This document shows positions 1 to 12,200 of a stretch of DNA of 64,000 nucleotides, one piece after another. The notes beneath the pieces are model-generated. The model had not been told where the DNA came from. It ran no database searches and was given only the letters and a program-made list of their open reading frames with translations. The translations under genes were made by a program, and so were the position numbers. Each line of letters opens with the position of its first letter. Position 1 is the stretch's first letter. Where the stretch lies: contig CM029671.1 of NCBI GenBank assembly GCA_017311315.1, positions 21,264,565 through 21,328,564 on the forward strand. The letters are read 5' to 3'. The stretch comes from Dendrocalamus latiflorus (taxonomy: Eukaryota > Streptophyta > Magnoliopsida > Poales > Poaceae).

Positions 1-74
1 CACCAGATCATGAATCGGATGGCCCAGATTGAATGCATTGGGTAAGTAGAGGGATGTTTTTATTTGCAATGGTA

Positions 75-1338
75 GGGCATATCCTTTTTCGGCTTTTGGC
101 TTTGGTACAGTAATTAGCGCTTTAAATAGAGTATCTTTTTAAAATAGAGTTTACTAGTTAATTGTAGTACATACTGTATCGACTTCATTTATATCGGCAA
201 AAACCGCACGTGAGCACGAACAGCCTAAAAGCCACAAGCCGCAGACAAAAGTCACAAACCACAGCAAAAAAGAATAGGCCCGTAATCTGATCTAGACGGT
301 TTGGTTGCACGATTGGACTGTAGAGATGACATTTGTAGTTTACTGGAAAATGAAATGAGTAGGGGAATTGTTTTTTCAGTTCATGCTCCGTTGAAAAATA
401 TTTATTACGAGTCCACTGACAACTCTGGCAGTCACCAGGTCATGCAGAGATATGTCCCAGTAGATTAATTTGCAGCTAACGTTAACGGCTACGGGGCTGT
501 ATATTAACCGAATCGATCTGACCGTTTTTCGGGGGCAGAGACACATGGAGCCATGTTCAATGGACGGCAGCATCTTGCGCCTGACAGCAGAACGATAAGT
601 TGTTGATGGACAGAGCAGCATCAGAAGTCTACTGTTGACCGCTTGCGGCAGGATCAGCGAATTCAGAGCTGGAAATGTTAGGCACGATGTCTGAACAGGA
701 AACGAGATTACGGGCCTGTTTGGTTGGCAGCCAAAATTTTCATGCTTAACCTTAGCCGCGCCACAATTTCTTAGGTGAGTCTTTGGTTCATTGCCACAGT
801 TGTGGCTTGCCACACTTTGTTAGCCATATGGCCCACGCGACATAGACTCAGTCTTTTGCCTAACTTTGCCTAAGGTGTGGCGTGGAATTTGGACGCCACA
901 AAAAGTGTGGCACGCCACACTCGACTAAGGTTAGGCGTGGCAAGATTAGGCATGAACCAAACAGGCCCTACTTCCGATCCTCAAGCAAGACGTTCTGGTT
1001 GCAACATCATTCGTAAGCAGAAACTTGGAAAAACAATCCGGCAAAAGTTGCCCACGCTGACGAGCTGCCGACGCACAAAATATCTGGTCTGCTCTTTTTG
1101 GTTGCGGCTTGTGACTTTTGACTGTATCTTTTGGTTTTTGAATTGTTTGTACGAGAGATTACAGAGTAACAGAAATTCACGTGCGGTTTTTATCGATATA
1201 AATGAAGTCAGCAAAGTATGTACTACAATTAACTACTAGATCATATCTTGAAAAAAATACTTCGTTTAAAAGCTATTTACTATAGAAAAATTGAAAAACA
1301 GCTTTTAGAAGCTGAAAAGAACAAACCGCATTTGCCGA
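75..1338. repeat. Foldback element with long imperfect terminal inverted repeats
   Basis: The stretch near 75-330 is an imperfect inverted copy of about 1050-1338. The clearest match is AGTTAATTGTAGTACATAC (near 158) against its reverse complement near 1215-1235, followed on each side by the inverted CTTCATTTATATCG and AAAACCGCACGTGA blocks. It looks like a non-autonomous DNA transposon, later split by the smaller MITE at 712-968. Outer ends and target duplication could not be fixed, so the boundaries are approximate. Related single segments occur near 8573-8815 and 27505-27680. No coding capacity is recognised; small ORFs inside are noise. Confidence 0.55.
712..968. mobile_element. Tourist-like MITE nested in the foldback element
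   Basis: It begins GGGCCTGTTTGGTT and ends with the exact reverse complement, giving 14-bp terminal inverted repeats, flanked by a 3-bp duplication TAC (709-711 and 969-971). The interior has further inverted similarity built on GTGGCG/CGCCAC words. The size (257 bp), the TIR sequence and the 3-bp target site fit the PIF/Harbinger-derived Tourist group, though TAC departs from the usual TAA/TTA. Confidence 0.75.
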
Positions 1339-2184
1339 GAAAGGATTCAACATTCAGTTCACTTTCTGAACAATGACCTACTAAGGGAGTGACAGGCTTA
1401 CGACTTGTTTCTCACCTTTGTGATCTACCCCATGTTCACTTCCCTACATAGACTGTAGCATACTGTAAACCATAAAAATATTAGGGAAAGTTGGAAGTTG
1501 ATTGCAATTAACAAATAGGTACCACTGTACTAATAGTCTAATATCCTGAGCCGTCCTGCCGACATGGTAAGAGATGTCGGAGAATCATTTCGAGAATCGC
1601 ACAGTGCAAAAGGTCAGGGGACAGGCACAGAATAAAGCTAAACCGTACCCAGTATTCATAACACATACCATTCATTCACAGTTTGGAGTAACAGCCTGCC
1701 AGAGAGTTGCTTCGTGTGCAAACATAAATTGCCATGAATACGAGCGTACATATACAGTATTCAGTAGTCCCCATGACGACTACCTGAAGTAGCGGAGAGC
1801 AGCTGGGCTCATAATCTGCGGTACATGTCAAGCAGGTTAGATGCAGCGAATGACCCTTTCAGTCAGTCCAACTAGCAGCGGAAGCGTGGTGCCACGTTAC
1901 GTTAGTTATCACGTGAATCAAAATAAAAGAGCCAATAATTCATGTAGAGGTTTTTCCGAAAAAATTAAGGATCCGTATGTAATTCCAGAAAAAAAACAAA
2001 GTATTTTTCTACAAAAAAAATCAATGACCCGTACATAATTATAGGAAAACCGTGAGGCTTTATCCTGTAAAAGGAGGGCCTCTCTGAAAAAACCGAGGAC
2101 CTGTGTGTAATTTTGGAAAAGCGGAGGGGTTTTTTGACAAAAGCAGACGTGACAGGGGTCTTTCTATAAAAATCAAGGACCTGC
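1339..2184. other. Intergenic, nothing recognised
   Basis: AT-leaning sequence with only short ORFs in unrelated frames. From about 1930 it grades into purine-rich, poorly repeated sequence that precedes the minisatellite. I see no gene, RNA or transposon end here. Confidence 0.5.
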
Positions 2185-3235
2185 ACGTAAACGTGGTCGC
2201 AACACGTGGTCAAAAAATGTGGTCGCAACATGTGGTTGAACGAACATGGTCGAAACAATGTGTCCGAAAAATGTGGTCGAAAAACGTAGTCAAAATAACG
2301 CGGTTGAAACACATGGTTGAAACATCGTGGTCGAAAAATGTGGTTGCAACACGTGGTCGAAATGGCGAACTATCGTGACCGAAACAACGTAGTCGAAGGA
2401 AGGTAGTTGAGGATACGTGGTTGAACGAATGTGGTCAATCAACATGATCGAATTATTGTGGTCCAAACAACATGGCCCATGGTCGACACAACATGGTCGA
2501 AAAACGTGGTTGAAAGATGTCGTCAAAAAATGTGGTCGAAACGGTGAACTATCATTATCGAAACGACGTGGTTGAAACATCGTGCTCATACTAACGTGGT
2601 CGGTTCAATGTCATCGCCACAACGTGGTCGAAAGATGTGGTTGGAAGAACGTGGGGGTAAACAGGATGGTTGATCTAACATAGTTAGCACAACATGGTCA
2701 ATCCAATGTGATCGAAAAATATGGTCGAAAAATATGATCGAAACATTGTGGTTGAAAAACACAGTCAAAGGAAGGTAGTCGAGGATACGTGGTCTAACGA
2801 ACATGGTCGATCAACGTGGTGGAAGGATACATGGTCAAAACATCGTGATCGAGCCAACATGATTGAAATATCATGGTCGAAACGGTGAACTATCGTAATC
2901 GAAACATCGTGATCAAAACAATATGGTCAATCAACGTAGTCGTGCCAAACGTGGTCGGGACATCGTGCTCGTAATAACGTGCTTGGTTCAACGTCGTCGC
3001 CACAACATGATCGAAAGACACGATCGGAAGAACATTGTCGACACATCATATCAAAAACAGGGTGGTCGATCTAATGTAGTCCGCACAACATAATCGATCC
3101 AACGTGGTCGAAACAACACGATCGATGAAAGTGGTCGAAACAACGTGGCTATTTACATCTCCGTTCTCCCTACCCCCTATCGTGATCGAAGCCGTAATCA
3201 AAGCGATGTGGTCAAAGCAGACAAATATAATACAC
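2185..3235. repeat. Degenerate 13-14-bp minisatellite with longer-period repetition
   Basis: About 1.05 kb is built from variants of a unit close to AACAACGTGGTCGA (13-14 bp). A longer variant near 22 bp contains CGGTGAACTATC and recurs near 2350, 2535 and 2880. Whole blocks recur: the AAGGAAGGTAGT block at about 2395 and 2767, and the CATCGTGCTC block at about 2578 and 2965. The array therefore has a second-order period of roughly 370-390 bp. ORFs of 70-115 codons across it, rich in Phe, Arg, Pro and His, are by-products of the repeat and not genes. Confidence 0.85.
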
Positions 3236-4094
3236 ACGGTTACCGCACCCATGCACCATCCAGCCTACCTTGTAAAGTGAAATGTTGAACGAGATATTTG
3301 ATTGTAACACATCACGCAGTGACGCAGATCATAATAATCATCACTCTGAAGGCATCAGTTAGAACCCTGCTAGAAGAAACGCACATTTCAGCCCTCCCCC
3401 ATGGACCCGTGGAGCTCTTTCAAGAAAAATGACCAACGAGCAATTGCACACCACAACAGCACGGGCAACAAACCACCAGTCAAGAATCACAGCGCTGTAC
3501 ACAGGAACATCAATCAAAGGCACTGCATAACCATTAAGGCCAGAGCACTGAATGGTCAGAGAACCATATCAACATATTAAGCCAAAAACAAAACCAAAAA
3601 AAAGAACTAACACCACAGAGTAATGATACAAACAAAAAGAAATGGGCGCACGCAGCACAACGGCAGCAGAACTTTTTGACTGAAAAACAACTGATCTTAC
3701 AAGTCGGTCAACCTTGACATGAAGCATTGCAAGAACGATTGTAAGAGCGCAAGGCCATACCATGGCATCCAGGAATGTAAGGCAACCAGAATTGTGAACA
3801 GCGGTGCAAAATATGTATCAGTGGCGCAAAAATGGATGATATCGCAGGATAGCACACTTCAAGTAGCATCTATTATTCAGTCTTGATGAGAGGGGGCAAC
3901 AAGCCATCTAATGATGGTGCCTCTTACAAACCTCAACACAACAGCGGTAACAAGCATACACGCAGAGAGGTGGCTAGGTTTTGTGTGTGTACTGGAACGT
4001 GCAAGCGTATGCCTGCTAGTACACGACCAAATATACTCCACCCCAGATATATAGCTGCTTTGCATGCAGGCTTTGCTATGGAGCTGGCAGTTGC
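3236..4094. other. Intergenic, with the probable eIF1 3' UTR at its right edge
   Basis: Nothing recognisable from 3236 to about 3860. The roughly 230 bases immediately left of the eIF1 stop codon probably form its 3' untranslated region on the minus strand; an AATAAT-like polyadenylation signal reads on that strand near 3870-3876. The transcript end is inferred only. Confidence 0.4.
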
Positions 4095-4709
4095 TCAGAA
4101 ACCATGAATCTTGATGTGCTCCTTCTTTACAATGCCGGCCTGCGGGACACAGTAGGTAACAAAATTAGACATCTTCATATCTCACAATAAGCATGAGGAA
4201 AGCAAAATGATCCCTACCTGGACAAGGAAATTGGAAACGTTCTTCCTCTGATCGCCCTGAAGTTGAATGACCTATGGTGGCAAAGTATTGAACAGATAAC
4301 TAGCTTGAAAAAATTGCTGAAAGGTTAAACAAGTGATCAAGGAACACAAGTTTGGTCATTACACCATACCTGGCCAAGCTCTGGATCCTGGACAACAGTA
4401 CCATTGCAGCAAAACTCTTTCTTGAGATCTTTGAGGATCTTGCTGTAGCTGAATTCCTTCTTCAATCCCTGGACAGTGGTCAGACTCTTGCGGCCATTAC
4501 GCTGCTGGATGCGTACATGAACGTAGTCCTTTGATCCTGCAGCCGCACCAGAGTCTCCAGCATTGGCCTCAGCAAAGGGATCTGTACATGTACAGCAAAA
4601 TAAAATAAGCCATAAATATTCCAGACACAGCAATTTCAAAGAGAATAGGGACCAAAAGAACAACAGGTATACCGAAGGCAGTTGGGATCTGAGCGTCGAG
4701 ATCAGACAT
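4095..4709 (-). CDS. Eukaryotic translation initiation factor eIF1 (SUI1), 115 aa, four coding exons
   Basis: eIF1 binds the 40S ribosomal subunit near the P site and enforces stringent AUG selection during scanning. Coding exons on the minus strand are 4673-4709, 4370-4581, 4218-4271 and 4095-4139. All junctions are GT-AG and phases agree, giving 348 nt, 115 residues plus stop. The protein starts MSDLDAQIPTAFDPFAEAN and ends AGIVKKEHIKIHGF; the SUI1 core includes VHVRIQQRNGRKSLTTVQGL and VIQLQGDQRKNVSNFLVQ. Length and ends match plant SUI1 proteins, including rice GOS2. The start is the only ATG that gives the canonical N terminus. A TATA box and spliced leader lie about 1.7 kb upstream. No defect is visible, and the gene should be housekeeping. 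Confidence 0.97.
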
Positions 4710-6445
4710 GAAAACTTGACTAGTGAGAGTGGTAAGCTACACCAAGAGCTGTACAAAGTAAGAAAATGAATCATTAGAACATGCAGTATAGACAGGTGAG
4801 TTACAGCTTCATATATTCCCATTTCTGTAATCAAGCAGTCATAAAAAGACAAGACAGAAACTTTTGTGACAGGCAGATATAAGGAGAGAACCAATGTGAT
4901 GTAGAGAACACTGAGCGCAGCTTGTGCTGCCATTTCAGCTCAGAATCAAATTTTGCCCATACCTACTATAACATAGCCTAGCTTGGAACCCAAGTGTTTT
5001 CATTATCATTCCCACCACCACCGAAAGCTTGCACTATTCTAAATTCTAATTGCCACTCCATTATTCTTTTTCTAGCAACATATTTATTCCAATGAACCAA
5101 CAACCTTTTAAGATTAATCAAACATATTTCTGGGATTAAATGAAGGATCCTGGTTACAGGAATAAGATGCCGTGAATGGATTTAGGTGGTGGAAAATTAG
5201 GCAAAAAAAAACAAAGAATTGCAATTCTAGCAATTTTAAAGCAAATCCCATCTAAAAGCCAAACACATACATGGAAGCAATAGTTAAATTCACTACCAAA
5301 AAACAGGAATCGGGATTATGAACAGAATTATCAGTTCCACATCCAAACCTTCAATTTCCATTTTAATTCTCATTTCCTTACAGCACCCTCATAGGCCATA
5401 ACCAACCTTTGGTCTACATACTACTCTCGACAAGATCCTAATTACACCAAGGACAGCTAAAAAACGTATCCTTGACAAGACACGTCTGCTTAGGTTAGCT
5501 CCACATGATTGTAGAGTAAAACGAACCCAGGGCCATGAGCAACTTAGCTCCATTTCATGAACAATGAATACTGACTAAATTATTTGCATCACCGGCAACT
5601 TAATTTTGTACAGTCAAGATTAAACAAAGATAAATTCATCCAATCGCGGAGTTATCTCTACCAGAATCAAGGACCAATAACCGTATCCAAACTGATGATA
5701 GCATGCTTAGACACCACCAGCAATCATGAGTGTTCTAATTGAACTTGGACAATAAGCAGGAAACAACTATTTTACAAAATTGCGACCAACAACCATTTTC
5801 CTAGAGTTCTCTCGATGATTGTAAATAAGGGCATATATGGTAAAAATCTCATCAAAACAGGTCAAAAAGAAATCACCTAGCAGATAAACGAAAAAATTGA
5901 TCATATACCCTCCATTTAGATGGAAATTGAGGATTTACGCTCCTGGCCCACGTGTTAATGACTTATGATGACCCACGTGTCATTGAGTTGAGATATTGAG
6001 GGTAAATCCTCAATTTCCCAATTAAGGGAGGGTATATGAACGCAAATAGTTGCATACTATCATGACAAAAAGAAGCCGAGATATTCCACCTTAAGACAAC
6101 AATATTAAACGGTTTGAGACGTGCTAACAACATCGAGAGCACCTCTACGGCTCTACCCTAAATCCCTAAACGATCTAACCACGGAATACGACAGCAGGAT
6201 CGCAAATCAAGATCAATCAAGCACAGATCCTCCTAGAAAAAGGGGATCCTAAACAGCTAAACCGGTACAAAACTGCAACCATACAGACCAAGAATCGAAA
6301 GGGGGAAAAGGAAGAGGAGTGTACGGTACCGTCGGAGGTGGTCGAAGAGGAAGAGATCAACCAAGAACTCCCTCGGAAAGATTTGGATCGAGGAGACGCT
6401 CAGGTAGTCCTTGGTGCTCTCCCTCCCCTTGGTTTCGATGCCGCC
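4710..6445 (-). other. eIF1 5' leader exon and long leader intron
   Basis: On the minus strand a GC-rich first exon runs from a likely start near 6445 to a donor at about 6330 (GTACCG). The leader intron then spans to an acceptor shortly upstream of the ATG at 4709; AG dinucleotides near 4714-4725 are candidates. The roughly 1.6-kb intron contains a MITE at 5901-6039. A long first intron in the leader is a known arrangement in grass SUI1/GOS2 genes and often raises expression. Splice sites in the leader are inferred without transcript data. Confidence 0.6.
5901..6039. mobile_element. Short MITE with inverted repeats, in the eIF1 leader intron
   Basis: The 139-bp segment begins TCATATACCCTCC and ends GGGAGGGTATATGA. 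The arms continue inward through AAATTGAGGATTTAC and its inverse, so most of the element folds on itself. Two CCACGTG words lie in the loop region. No target duplication could be fixed. The transposon family is not assigned. Confidence 0.7.
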
Positions 6446-6474
6446 TCCTACATAAAGAGGAGTGGAGGATGGGG

Positions 6475-6482
6475 AATTTATA
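6475..6482 (-). promoter_or_regulatory. TATA box of the eIF1 gene
   Basis: TATAAATT reads on the minus strand, followed by a CCCC tract and then a GC-rich leader. The spacing predicts transcription start near 6445. It is a strong core promoter and fits a highly expressed housekeeping gene. Confidence 0.7.
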
Positions 6483-6489
6483 GATGGGA

Positions 6490-7435
6490 GGAGGACGCTT
6501 CCTGGTTCCTCTCCCCTCTCTTGGCCGCAAAGGCTGCTGTTTAAGGTCCGTGTCCTCCGCTAGATCATGATTCGGGTTATTTTGTGGCGGCCACTTTGTT
6601 TGTGCCTGTGTGCCGAATTTGGGAAACGGCGCGCGAGGAAATCACATTTGGTTCTTACAGTAGGTCATTGTTGCTTGCTTTTAATGGTTTTTAGGAGGCA
6701 ATTATTCCTAGGTGTTTTCACTTTTCAAACAATTTAATTTGGACCACTAAATTTAACGCAACGTCAGTGATATTATGGTATAGGAGTAGCTATTACAATG
6801 TTAGCCATTGATTTTGAATTTGTAAACCTATGCTAATTCGTAAGAAGAAATAAATGATATAAATAGACTAATTATATGATCAAGGCTAAAACGGGCTACG
6901 ATGCCTCCACAGTAGTAAATTAGTTAGATGATAAAATCTTATCGAATAGTACAAGCTTAAATACTAGTAGTATGACTTCAAGCTCTAGGGTGCACCCGAT
7001 TGGCATACAATATTACTAAAGTTCCAAATATTTTTTGTTTTTCCTAGTAGGAGCGTAGGTGAGAATACACCTTAAATTAGAAAAAGGATGCAAAATCTCA
7101 ACTTATAGCTATTTGATAAATGCAAGAACCAATTAGATTTTGTCTAATTTTTCGTAGGGATGAAATTACTATTGATAGTGTCCCTGCCAGATTCAATGCT
7201 AATTTTGTCCATGCAATGCACATTGATATCGTTCCGCGCACGATGGCACTTATCAAATTTTAAATTTTTCGTTGTCACCAATTTAAACAGAATTTATCAT
7301 ATAGTTAGTTAATGTAGGGAGTACGCAACACTAGGATGGTCGCAACTCATACCGCGTGCTACCGCAACCACACCCACAGAGAATCCCGACCATACAACCG
7401 ACCTACGCGAATGGTCGCTCAAACCCGGCTGCTTA
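6490..7435. other. eIF1 upstream region and AT-rich intergenic DNA
   Basis: The first few hundred bases beyond the TATA box are the eIF1 promoter region. The rest is AT-rich with no recognised gene or clear transposon boundary. Confidence 0.5.
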
Positions 7436-7708
7436 GAGCAGGTACAATAAGGCTTAGTCAGCAGGCTATACCAAATATAATATCAACCAAATCTTACGTG
7501 GCAGAGAGAGAAAGGAAGAGAGAGAAGGAAGTTGGCTACTAAATTACAGTTAGCTATAGCACGTAAAAATATGTATTTCACTCTCTTACACGTGGGGCCA
7601 AATAGTTATTGTAATAGCTACCTTATTGTATGAACTATTTTTTTGAAAGCTATAGATAAAATGGACAAGTGTTATAGCCACTAGTTGGCTATACTATTGT
7701 ACTTGCTC
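7436..7708. mobile_element. Tourist-like MITE with TTA target duplication
   Basis: The 273-bp element begins GAGCAGGTACAATA and ends TATTGTACTTGCTC, a 14-bp inverted repeat with one mismatch. It is flanked by TTA at 7433-7435 and 7709-7711. TIR and target site fit the PIF/Harbinger group. The interior is AT-rich with a GA-rich patch and has no coding potential. Confidence 0.8.
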
Positions 7709-8572
7709 TTAGACGCGGTCTAACCTGCGGATTAGCATTAACAAACGCAATTAACAAGGCAATGGCGGCATTAGAACGGGCGATTATCTTCCGAATCGGG
7801 AACCAATCTGTAGGCGGGCCCCCACGACGATCCGAGGAGGAGGGAGCCGTTCGACGCGACGGACGGACGGACCGGATCCCCCCCGGCCGGAGCGCAGATT
7901 CGCGACGGCGACGCGGGGCCCCGCCGGCCAGCGTCCCTTCCCCGGGAGGGCCTTCACGTGGGTCGCAGCGGCCGCGCGTAGGCGGCATGGGCGCATGGCA
8001 TCGGCATCGCCGCGGGGCCCGCCGGGTTGGCGTGCGGCGGACGCGGGCGGGCGAACGAGGCGAGGGCAACGTGGGCGACGGGGACGCGCGACGGGAGCAT
8101 GTACCAGAACACACGCCGCGTCTCGGCTCGGCGTCTGGTCGCGTGGCGTTGCGTCCCGGCCGCGGAAGCAAACGACGGATATTGAAGAATCCGGCGGTGC
8201 ATCACGCAAAAAATCGCGTCGGCTTACAGAGTTACATTCTCTTTCGGATTTCCAGACATATCGCAAGGTTTCCCATTGTCCCTATTTATTTTTGGATATG
8301 GTGGTTCGTTCCTCAGCTCTGCGCGCAGCGTTCTTCTCAGGCGCCGATGACGACCAACGATGGGGTTAGGGTGGAGGTTCAACGGGACCTCAACTGTAGG
8401 GTTAGGGTGTGGCAGCAGTGACTCGGCAGCGGCACCAACCACCACCGGGAGCAAGATGGGAGGAACGATGTGGGCAGCGACGAGACAAGCGAGTATGACG
8501 TTGTGGGTAACGAGCATCAGAGTTGGGGACAACGAGCCGCTAGAGGATGTCTCGAGTTGTGCGGTATAGGCC
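7709..8572. other. GC-rich segment with overlapping open frames, unassigned
   Basis: About 7760-8200 is very GC- and CpG-rich and stays open in several frames on both strands (up to 219 codons on plus, 160 on minus). The translations are Arg/Pro/Ala-rich, have no recognisable domain and contradict each other, as expected of GC-rich DNA. It could be a CpG-island-like regulatory region or a captured first exon, but no splice structure supports a gene. Confidence 0.4.
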
Positions 8573-8815
8573 TGTTTATTAGGCTCCTTAAGATCTTGGT
8601 TTATAGGTTTTAGCTGTTTTATAATAGATAATATGAAGTAAGAGAAACTCGCATGTAGATTTAATTGATATAAATAAAGTCACTACAACATGTATTATAA
8701 TCAACTAATAAACCCCATCTTAAAAAATACTATATTTAAAAGCTAGTTACGGTTAAAAAAGTCAAAAAGTAACCTTTAGAAACCAAAAAGAAATAGCCCT
8801 ATAATCAACTTACAA
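8573..8815. repeat. Foldback-type repeat related to the 75-1338 element
   Basis: The left end GGCCTGTTTATTAGGCT and the right end AAAAAGAAATAGCCCT are imperfect inverted copies. The interior shares TTGATATAAATAAAGTCA-type and AATCAACTAATAA-type blocks with the 75-1338 element. It is probably another non-autonomous copy. Ends are approximate. Confidence 0.5.
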
Positions 8816-9274
8816 ATATGGCTTGAGCAACAACAGCTGCAGGAAAACGCATATAAGGTATGTTTCATATTGACTTCTACTTTCAACTTCTTCTAGAAGT
8901 CAAGCCAAAGTCTGTTGTGCATTCCAATTTCTTCTAATCGCTCTTGACGGAGCGCGGCATTTAGCACGGAATAAGACATATTAAAGCAAGTCGGTGCATA
9001 AACATCACAATGGCAGGCAGCCAATGACATTTAGTGCACATTTCGATAGGCTGAAAATATCCAATGCGCCAATAAGTTCAAAAAAAAAAAACAATGCTCC
9101 TTCGCCTCTGGCTCACACAGTTGGTCGAGTGGCCCAGAAACAGTGTTAGATTAGGACGAGAAATCAGGTCCTATATACCGGTGATTGACCAACGACCGAT
9201 CAATAAACCACCGGGTTTCTGGCTGGCCGTGGACACCGAACAGGGTTAACAATCGTCGCCGGCACACAGCTTAG
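8816..9274. other. TDP1 3' flank
   Basis: Sequence downstream of the TDP1 stop codon (minus strand), including the presumed 3' untranslated region. No polyadenylation signal could be chosen with confidence and no other feature was found. Confidence 0.4.
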
Positions 9275-12200
9275 CTAGCCATGGCGCGGCCAGACTGAAC
9301 CATACACATCCTTCGTTGTGTACCTCCGATCCCATGACCATGCAACATCTGAAAGTAAAAGAACATTTTAGGGGTTTTACAGCTCAAAATATACCAACCA
9401 TTAAGACAACAGCTAACCTTCTGTGCTGTACGGTTGTGGAGGGAGTTGATATGGCACCGGCAAGCTGACAATTTCTGTAGATGGTTGTTTTTCTTCATCG
9501 CCTTTCCAGCAAAGTGTGACCAGCTTGGTCTTGATCTTCTCACCAGGGGCCAGGTTATCCTGGGTATACGTGTAAGAAATGAAGGATGATGACAGAAAGA
9601 TTTGCATAGTGATAATAAAATGACAAGGAACGATTTGCTACTACCAGCTTTGAGCTGTTCTTCTCCGTGCATGAAAATTGTGGCACGGACTGGAGAGTTT
9701 TGGGCAAGAACAATACACCTAACTGAAAAGAGGTCAAATGACAAGGCAAAGTCATGATTCCATGACGATCATTACAAGTTCTATAATATAGAATAACCAG
9801 AAAATATTGTACAAATGCAACAAGAAGCATCAGAATTGTGTACCTCATACGAGCGTATCATCAGCTGCGTATTGTTCTTCTGCAGTGCGCCCCAAGCAGC
9901 TTTGCTTAAATTTGACGAGGTAAGCAGAAACCATCTGATGGGGGATAAAAAGGGATTCAGATAAGGAAAGAGTCCAATTTACCCCCCTCTACTTTCGACA
10001 AAGTCTAGGTTGGACCCTGTACTACAAAACCGGTTTTTGAACCCCCTCAACTTTGAAAATCAGTACAAATCACCTCTGTGGTTTTCAAAGCGGTATTTCC
10101 ACGCTAGCAGCTTAAGTGGCATCCAGTGTTAAGCTAGCAGAATAAAGTGGGACCAACTAGAGAGGAGAGAAGAGGAAGAGAGGAAGAAAAATGTTTTTGT
10201 TTTTTATTTTTTAATGAACTTGCTCACCTTGTGAGGTGACTTGGTGACATGACTCAATGTCTCACTTACTCAGGAGTCGAATGTCATGTAAGCAAAACAC
10301 TACCAATACCATCATCAGCGTGAAAATCGCACTGGTATTCAAAGTTGAGGGGCTTAACTACCGGATTTTAGTGGGTCTCGGGCCTTTTTTATCTGGACTT
10401 TCATGAAAGTAGAGGGGGTAAAGTGGACTTTCTCCTTTAAATAATGATCATCCAGGAAATATTCTTATTATTTTAATCCTGGAGTGGAAAGAACTTGCTA
10501 TGAAAACTTACGCAATATTTTGACCATTGTAACGAGTAAAAGTTTTTATGTGAGGCATAGCACGGCTGATAAAAAAAATTAAGATCAGAATATCAGTAAG
10601 CGTTAATAATAAAACTATTATTTTGAAAAGAAGTAAAAAACTGAAAGATATAAAAAGGATGAGGATGCCAATCTTTTGCAGCCTATATAAATAACCGATT
10701 GAGCATCAACCAAAGATGCCCACTTGAACAGAATACTTCAGAATTTAGACAATCATAAATCATAATCATTACTTGCTAATACAAAGTAATACTGTTGTTT
10801 ATGTTACAAAGGGATTCTTCATTGTCTTGTCAACTAAGGCAAAATCCACCTGGCACCCCCTTTTTTTTCTCGAAAACGCAGGAGAGCTGCGCCTCATTAT
10901 ATTAAGAAGAGCAAAAAGGGCAAGAGCCCAAACAAAACCACAAACACCACACAAACACCTGGCACCCCCTGAAGTAGAGGATTTTTAAAATCCTCATGTT
11001 GCCAAGCCATACAGACCAGATGAAACTAGTAAGCCTCCACAGCCATGCAGATCTGCTATCTTGCTTTGGCAATGTCATGACAGAGAATGGCAAGGCTAGA
11101 AGAGTTACCCATCTCCATCCTTAGCCCTTTTAGTTATACTACCCCACTACTTGGAATAGAAGCTCGCTTCAAATCCTAGATTTTGGCAAGAGGTTTAAAG
11201 GCTAAGGCACATAATTAAAGGTCAAACAACACCAAATCTACCAGTGCTATGTTTGGTCACAACTCACAAGTTACTAGTCTTCGAATCATGGCTACCATGA
11301 GGCAAAACCAAACAGCCCAAGCAAATCCTCTTGTGATACATGGCATATTACACAACAAAAAAGGATTAAATATAATACCCATTGTGCTATTCTAAAAACT
11401 AGCCAAATCTTCAGTGGTATGGTACTAGATAATTTGTAGAATGGGTCAATAATTGGAACATAGCAGCCTACTGGTGCGGTAAGCCGTAAGCTTGCAGAAT
11501 TCTGAATTCCATTTGAACGATATAATAGCTTTCAGGTTACTGCAGGAAAAGAGAGAGCATACCAACGACCTACATGGTCTGCTTTCCACCTGGACCAATA
11601 TTTTCTCAAGAAATCTTTCTCAACATTCTTTTGAGGGCTTGGAATGCAACTACCGGCTGCATACCCCTACATATGAAATATCAAACACCAAGAAAAGCAG
11701 GTAAATAAGACGGTGATACTCAAGTAAAAAAAGATTAGTGAAATTCTTATCATGGATCTTGCCAGCATTGATCTGAAAATTGAACACAAAGATTGTATAT
11801 GTTTGTGTACTTTTGAGGCCAGCACTTATTTCTTATGGAGTATCACAACAAATTAGCAAGTTCCCAACAGGCAAAGAAAGCACAAAGAACGAGGAGCCAT
11901 TCAAGTATCAAGACTCAAGAGGCATGCATTTCATGATGATACAGGAAGCATAACTATAAAGCTTTTACAGGGCTTAAGTTTATACCTCTATTGAGCACCT
12001 AACATCCTCCACCGTAGGCCAGACAATCAGTGGTTTCCCAATACCCAACGGTGATCCATCATCTGCTTTACCAGCTGACAACGAGCATGCAAATTCACTC
12101 GTCCATTTCTCATCAAGTGACCCCAAGGAAGAAAACTGCATGCAAGAAGAAATTAATGCTAAACATCCTTCAAGAAGTTTAAACATGAGATTTATTGAGA

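Noticed and set aside
2185..3235. CRISPR-like array of short repeats
   Set aside because: Units are contiguous and degenerate with no unique spacers of even length, and the DNA is plant nuclear.
1965..3252. Several 70-115-codon ORFs on both strands rich in Phe, Arg, Pro and His
   Set aside because: They are translations of the 13-14-bp minisatellite; the periodic protein follows from the repeat.
6338..6544. Plus-strand 68-codon ORF
   Set aside because: It lies antisense over the eIF1 leader exon and TATA box, which have stronger support.
7762..8421. A 219-codon GC-rich ORF as a gene
   Set aside because: Competing frames of similar length overlap on both strands, no domain is recognisable and no splice or promoter context supports it.
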